From the NCBI GenBank assembly GCA_031549885.1, contig JAVBPD010000073.1, positions 1-16,101 of the forward strand: 16,101 bases of DNA. The letters run 5' to 3'. Source of the DNA: WQUF01 sp031549885. GTDB lineage: Bacteria > Bacillota > Clostridia > Clostridiales > Clostridiaceae. The translations under genes were made by a program, and so were the position numbers. A model generated the notes under the pieces. The model was given only the letters and a program-made list of their open reading frames with translations, did not search any database and was not told where the DNA came from. Below, one piece after another: positions 13,441 to 16,101 of this stretch. Position 1 is the stretch's first letter; each line of letters starts with the position of its first letter.

Positions 13441-13597
13441 AAATTTTTCACCTCCTTAATTTTTAGAATAATATAATAATTTATTATAAAATATTTAATT
13501 ATAAAAAAATAGAATAATTATTAAATAAGAAGCATCTATTACTCTTTTATTTAAAATTTAAAATAATTTTATTTTAAATATATAATTTTATTAAAAA

Positions 13598-13627
13598 TTG
13601 CACATAATAATTTTGTGTTTATAAATA
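13598..13627 (+). promoter_or_regulatory. Possible promoter of the lipoprotein gene
   Basis: TTGCAC at 13598-13603 and TAAATA at 13622-13627 are separated by 18 nt, in a leader of otherwise featureless AT-rich DNA between the two divergent genes (13441-13652). Confidence 0.35.
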
Positions 13628-13652
13628 TTATATTGCTATAAGGAGTTTGATT

Positions 13653-14624
13653 ATGAAGGATAAATATACGATAAAAGAAAAAAAGAAAAATCGTAAAAGT
13701 TTTTGGATAATGGCAATTGCTTTAGCATTTCTAACAATTATAATGGCAAGCTGTAGTAGCGATAATACAGCAATTAACGACACTCAAATTGCTGATCCTA
13801 TAAACAATATTCAAGACAATCAGGTAATTCCTAATAATACTATTAGTATAAAAGAAACTACATTAGAAATAGATCCTAAAAAGATAACAGTAAATGAACA
13901 AGTACTTTTGGATAGAGACAATGTAAAAATAACCTTAAAATCAATGGACGTTAATAATTTTTTAGGTCCAAGCTTAAACTTTTTAATTGAAAATAATTCA
14001 GCTAATGATATTACTATACAATCTAGAGATGTTTCTGTTAATAATGTTATGATCAATACAATTTTTTCTGCTGATATTTCATCAGGAAAAAAAGCTAATG
14101 AAAATTTAATTTTCACTTCATCAGAATTAAAAACATCAGGTATTGATGTTTTTAAAGATATTGAACTAAAATTTATAATCCTTAATTCTTCAGACTTTAG
14201 TAGCCTATTCATTTCAGACCCTATTAATTTTACAACAAATGTAGATCCAAATTTTGTTCAAACCTATGATGATAGTGGATCCGTTATGTTAGACCAAAAC
14301 GGCATTAAAATAGTGATAAAGAAGGTTGACGATAAAAATAGTTTTTGGGGAGCTGATGTTTATCTATACATTGAAAATAACAGCGATCAGAATATAACTG
14401 TTCAAGCAAGAGATGTATCTGTAAATGGATTTATGATGAATCCAGTGCTATCTTCAAGTATTACCCCTGGTAAAAGGGCTTTTAGCTCTTTAATTTTTTT
14501 AAAGAATGAAATGGAACAAAATAATATTGAACAAATTCAAACTATGGAACTATCTTTTCACGTATTCAATACTCTAAATATAGATACCATATTAGACTCT
14601 GATAAAATCACTGTTAACTTTTAA
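13653..14624 (+). CDS. Predicted lipoprotein with two tandem repeated domains
   Basis: 323 residues from the ATG at 13653 (AAGGAG at 13640-13645, 7 nt away; an in-frame TTG at 13647 overlaps the site too closely). A basic N-terminus, a hydrophobic segment at 17-33 and IMASC with Cys34 form a signal peptide II-type site, slightly off consensus at -3 (Met). After a linker rich in Asn/Gln/Ile, two homologous domains follow at about 86-196 and 209-323. Each has the sequence IENNS, then RDVSVN (125-130 and 253-258), a GK[KR]A motif and a final strand ending in SD. They resemble DUF4352/DUF5067-like immunoglobulin-fold domains found in clostridial lipoproteins, from memory. A surface-exposed binding role is inferred; no ligand is known. 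Confidence 0.8.
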   Translation: MKDKYTIKEKKKNRKSFWIMAIALAFLTIIMASCSSDNTAINDTQIADPINNIQDNQVIPNNTISIKETTLEIDPKKITVNEQVLLDRDNVKITLKSMDVNNFLGPSLNFLIENNSANDITIQSRDVSVNNVMINTIFSADISSGKKANENLIFTSSELKTSGIDVFKDIELKFIILNSSDFSSLFISDPINFTTNVDPNFVQTYDDSGSVMLDQNGIKIVIKKVDDKNSFWGADVYLYIENNSDQNITVQARDVSVNGFMMNPVLSSSITPGKRAFSSLIFLKNEMEQNNIEQIQTMELSFHVFNTLNIDTILDSDKITVNF

Positions 14625-14650
14625 ATAATAGAATAAATCATAAATAAAAG

Positions 14651-14694
14651 AAACATCCACTTAATTCTTAAAATAAATTAAGTGGATGTTTTGT
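14651..14694. terminator. Bidirectional terminator between lipoprotein and membrane-protein genes
   Basis: A perfect 16-bp stem pairs AAACATCCACTTAATT (14651-14666) with AATTAAGTGGATGTTT (14676-14691) over a 9-nt loop. It serves the convergent minus-strand gene ending at 14696 as well. Confidence 0.9.
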
Positions 14695-14695
14695 A

Positions 14696-15229
14696 TCAAA
14701 TAGCAACAAGAAATCGTACCATCCCAAGCAGAGCAAAGCAAAGCAAAACGACACCAGCGCCAATACCTGCAATTGCACTGTTTGCTACTTGAAGTTTTGG
14801 TGATAAAAATATAGATACTACCGATACAACAATTAAAAGTACTGCTAAAACCAATAAATACGGGTCTTTAAACACATTCTTCAAACTAATAAAATGTATA
14901 CCAACAATCAAAAGAACCCATGACGCAATATATTTTTTCTTTTTCAATCTAGTCAGAACAAAGGCTCCCACTCCCGCCAAAATCAGTTCTACATAAAATG
15001 TGATTAAGTAAGTTTTAAAAGAAGATGCTTCTCTCAAAGCAGAATCGGCATTCCAGTTCATAATGCTCAAATAAACGCCGAAAGCACAGATTAATAGCGC
15101 AAATCCAATTCCTATGCCAATTGGCAGCCGCCATTTTGGGCGGGGCTTTTCTTGCGCCCACCCAAACCAAATAAAGCTAAAAAATCCAAATATGGCGGCA
15201 TACATCGCATAATCTCTAATATAATCCAT
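14696..15229 (-). CDS. Small integral membrane protein of unknown function
   Basis: 177 residues. The ATG at 15229 is chosen because GGGGGA at 15236-15241 is 6 nt before it and directly touches the ATG at 15235. Five or six hydrophobic segments fill the protein: about 8-24, 36-56, 74-92, 103-118, 124-142 and 150-175. Charged loops lie between them (QEKPRPKWR, RLKKKKY). The sequence is not recognised; similar small membrane proteins are common in bacilli. Codon use is clearly richer in G+C than in all neighbours (for example GGCGGGGCTTTTCTTGCGCC on the plus strand near 15136), suggesting transfer. The same frame stays open upstream into an IS200 transposase fragment, with no other start codon. 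No function is proposed. Confidence 0.75.
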   Translation of the reverse strand: MDYIRDYAMYAAIFGFFSFIWFGWAQEKPRPKWRLPIGIGIGFALLICAFGVYLSIMNWNADSALREASSFKTYLITFYVELILAGVGAFVLTRLKKKKYIASWVLLIVGIHFISLKNVFKDPYLLVLAVLLIVVSVVSIFLSPKLQVANSAIAGIGAGVVLLCFALLGMVRFLVAI

Positions 15230-15241
15230 AAACATTCCCCC

Positions 15242-15367
15242 ATAAAGATAAACTAATCTTGACCCACATTCTGTATCATGGTTCCACTCAATGAGAGTGA
15301 TATTATATTTAGGTGCTATATATAAAAATATTTCTTTTAATTTATTTGAAACATCTTCATCAAGAAG
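15242..15367 (-). pseudogene. Fragment of an IS200/IS605-type TnpA transposase
   Basis: The minus-strand frame between the TAA at 15370 and the membrane-protein gene reads DVSNKLKEIF, then LYIAPKYNITLIEWNHD. This resembles the region of Y1-type TnpA proteins just before the catalytic HxH motif. The resemblance stops before that motif, so only about 30 codons remain and no start codon is left. The downstream part (15242-15266) may simply be the leader of the membrane-protein gene. Confidence 0.5.
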
Positions 15368-15578
15368 TTAAATCTGGATAAGGTGCAAGCCCCAGCGCAT
15401 TCTTTGCAAGTTGATCTGCCATATCATTATATTTATCCCCTGAATGCCCCAGCACCTTAATAAAGTTAACCTTTAATTTATTCTTTATTTCACTATAGTA
15501 ATTTTTATAGGAAATAGTTCCTAATTTATTAGCTTTCCATTCCCCAGTGCACCACTTAGCCACTCCGCAAAAGAATGA
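15360..15578 (-). pseudogene. 3' remnant of a ribonuclease H gene
   Basis: The frame is open from a TAA at 15579-15581 to the TGA at 15360. Residues from the GTG at 15563 read AKWCTGEWKANK, then VNFIKVLGHSGDKYNDMADQ and LAKNAL. This is the C-terminal part of a type I RNase H of the clostridial kind, with the GHSGDKYND segment bearing the last catalytic Asp. The upstream catalytic Asp, Glu and Asp are missing and there is no convincing ribosome binding site. It must be inactive. Its last bases overlap the TnpA fragment in another frame. Confidence 0.75.
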
Positions 15579-15737
15579 TTACTTAAATTTTTGTACAATT
15601 TTCTTACATATTGAAATTACTAATGCAAAGAGACTATGTGCAAAAAATTCAACTTAGACAAAGAGTTTTTATATTAATTATAATTATTATTTTATTATAT
15701 ACAATTGATTGAATTATTTCTCAAATAATTTAGACAC

Positions 15738-15869
15738 TCATAAAAATATAAGTATTGATATTTGCGCTATTCTATCTTCTACTGTTGGAATTCCTAGAAT
15801 TCTTATTCCTCCGTTTTTCTTTGGTATTTCCACTGCTTTTACTGGCTTTGGTGGATTTATAATAAAAAA
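15738..15869 (-). pseudogene. Group II intron reverse transcriptase/maturase fragment
   Basis: The minus strand encodes NPPKPVKAVEIPKKNGGIR followed by ILGIPTVEDRIAQ, the well-conserved start of the LtrA-type reverse transcriptase domain. After RIAQ the resemblance is lost and a TGA follows at 15738-15740. On the other side the fragment is cut by the end of an IS3-like element. About 40 codons remain. No intron RNA domains V/VI were seen within the window. The 157 bases between this fragment and the RNase H remnant (15581-15737) hold nothing recognisable. Confidence 0.75.
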
Positions 15870-16101
15870 GTAGACACGAAAACGTGGAAAAAATACAATA
15901 AAAGAGAAAGTGAGGAATCTATGTTAAAGTACCTAAATATAACGAAGAATTTAAAAAAAGAGTAATAGAAATTTATAAATCCGGTAAATCAAGCAGTGAA
16001 ATAATAAAGCAATTTGGTATATCACAATCTGTATTTTATAAATGGCTTAAAAAATATTCTGAAATAAAAATGCCAGATGGCGAAAGTATTTCAGTCGATG
16101 A
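15870..16101 (+). mobile_element. Left end of an IS3-type insertion sequence (continues past the right edge)
   Basis: The element appears to begin near GTAGACACGAAAACGTGG (15870-15887), an end typical of IS3-family elements, followed by a short leader and orfA. The exact terminal base and any target duplication cannot be set because the other end is outside the window. Confidence 0.6.
15921..16101 (+). pseudogene. IS3-family transposase OrfA, frameshifted after the start and incomplete
   Basis: An ATG at 15921 with GAGGA at 15912-15916 is well placed, but its frame stops after 14 codons. The OrfA protein lies in another frame from 15926: KVPKYNEEFKKRVIEIYK, then a helix-turn-helix (SGKSSSEIIKQFGISQSVFY, KWLKKYSEI). 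A single extra A in the AAA at 15926-15928 would join the start to this frame, giving MLKVPKYNEEF. The simplest reading is a one-base deletion in an A run, or a sequencing error. The frame is open to the right edge. Confidence 0.75.

Noticed and set aside
12210..13652. HipB antitoxin gene next to the HipA-like kinase
   Set aside because: Neither flanking gap has an open frame with a ribosome binding site or HTH-like sequence.
15360..15563. RNase H fragment as a functional short gene
   Set aside because: Only the last catalytic Asp region remains; the other active-site residues and a convincing ribosome binding site are missing.

Overview
The window is very AT-rich and carries Shine-Dalgarno sites of the GGAGG type. 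Its gene families (a PfoR-like membrane protein, a ROK/phosphomannose isomerase pair, APH(6)-like kinase, clostridial RNase H, group II intron and IS3 fragments) are typical of a low-GC Firmicute, most likely a Clostridium sensu lato chromosome. No rRNA, tRNA or CRISPR was seen. Six of the larger genes appear to start with TTG, each judged by a well-placed ribosome binding site.

Left part (1-2736, minus strand): two secreted proteins in tandem. Both end in, or contain, long Asn/Thr/Cys arrays built on the word NTTC, but their N-terminal modules differ. One has an Ig/cadherin-like domain; the other has an EF-hand loop plus a parallel beta-helix and ends in an LPTTG-like motif without a proper membrane anchor. 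The first runs off the left edge. This pair is the least explained and most interesting part of the window. A divergent PfoR/EIIC-family membrane protein follows (3141-4172).

Middle part: a two-gene minus-strand operon (AbgA-like M20D amidohydrolase, then an inositol-monophosphatase-family phosphatase) is divergent from an APH(6)/hydroxyurea-type kinase gene. That gene runs convergently into the remains of a small minus-strand gene. Next come a short membrane ORF and a receiver-domain ORF that look like the two ends of a sensor kinase whose middle is gone. A minus-strand operon follows, with a 580-residue phosphomannose isomerase carrying an extra P-loop-like N-terminal domain and a ROK sugar kinase. 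It is divergent from a PHP phosphoesterase gene, and a perfect 16-bp palindrome sits between them.

Right part: a lone HipA-like kinase without HipB is divergent from a predicted lipoprotein with two repeated domains. A small integral membrane protein gene of visibly higher GC follows. From about 15236 to the end the DNA is a mosaic of broken pieces: an IS200-type TnpA fragment, the 3' end of an RNase H gene, a group II intron reverse transcriptase fragment, and the start of an IS3-type element whose orfA carries an apparent one-base frameshift. Strong hairpin terminators separate most convergent units (around 4174, 8271, 8483, 12221 and 14651).
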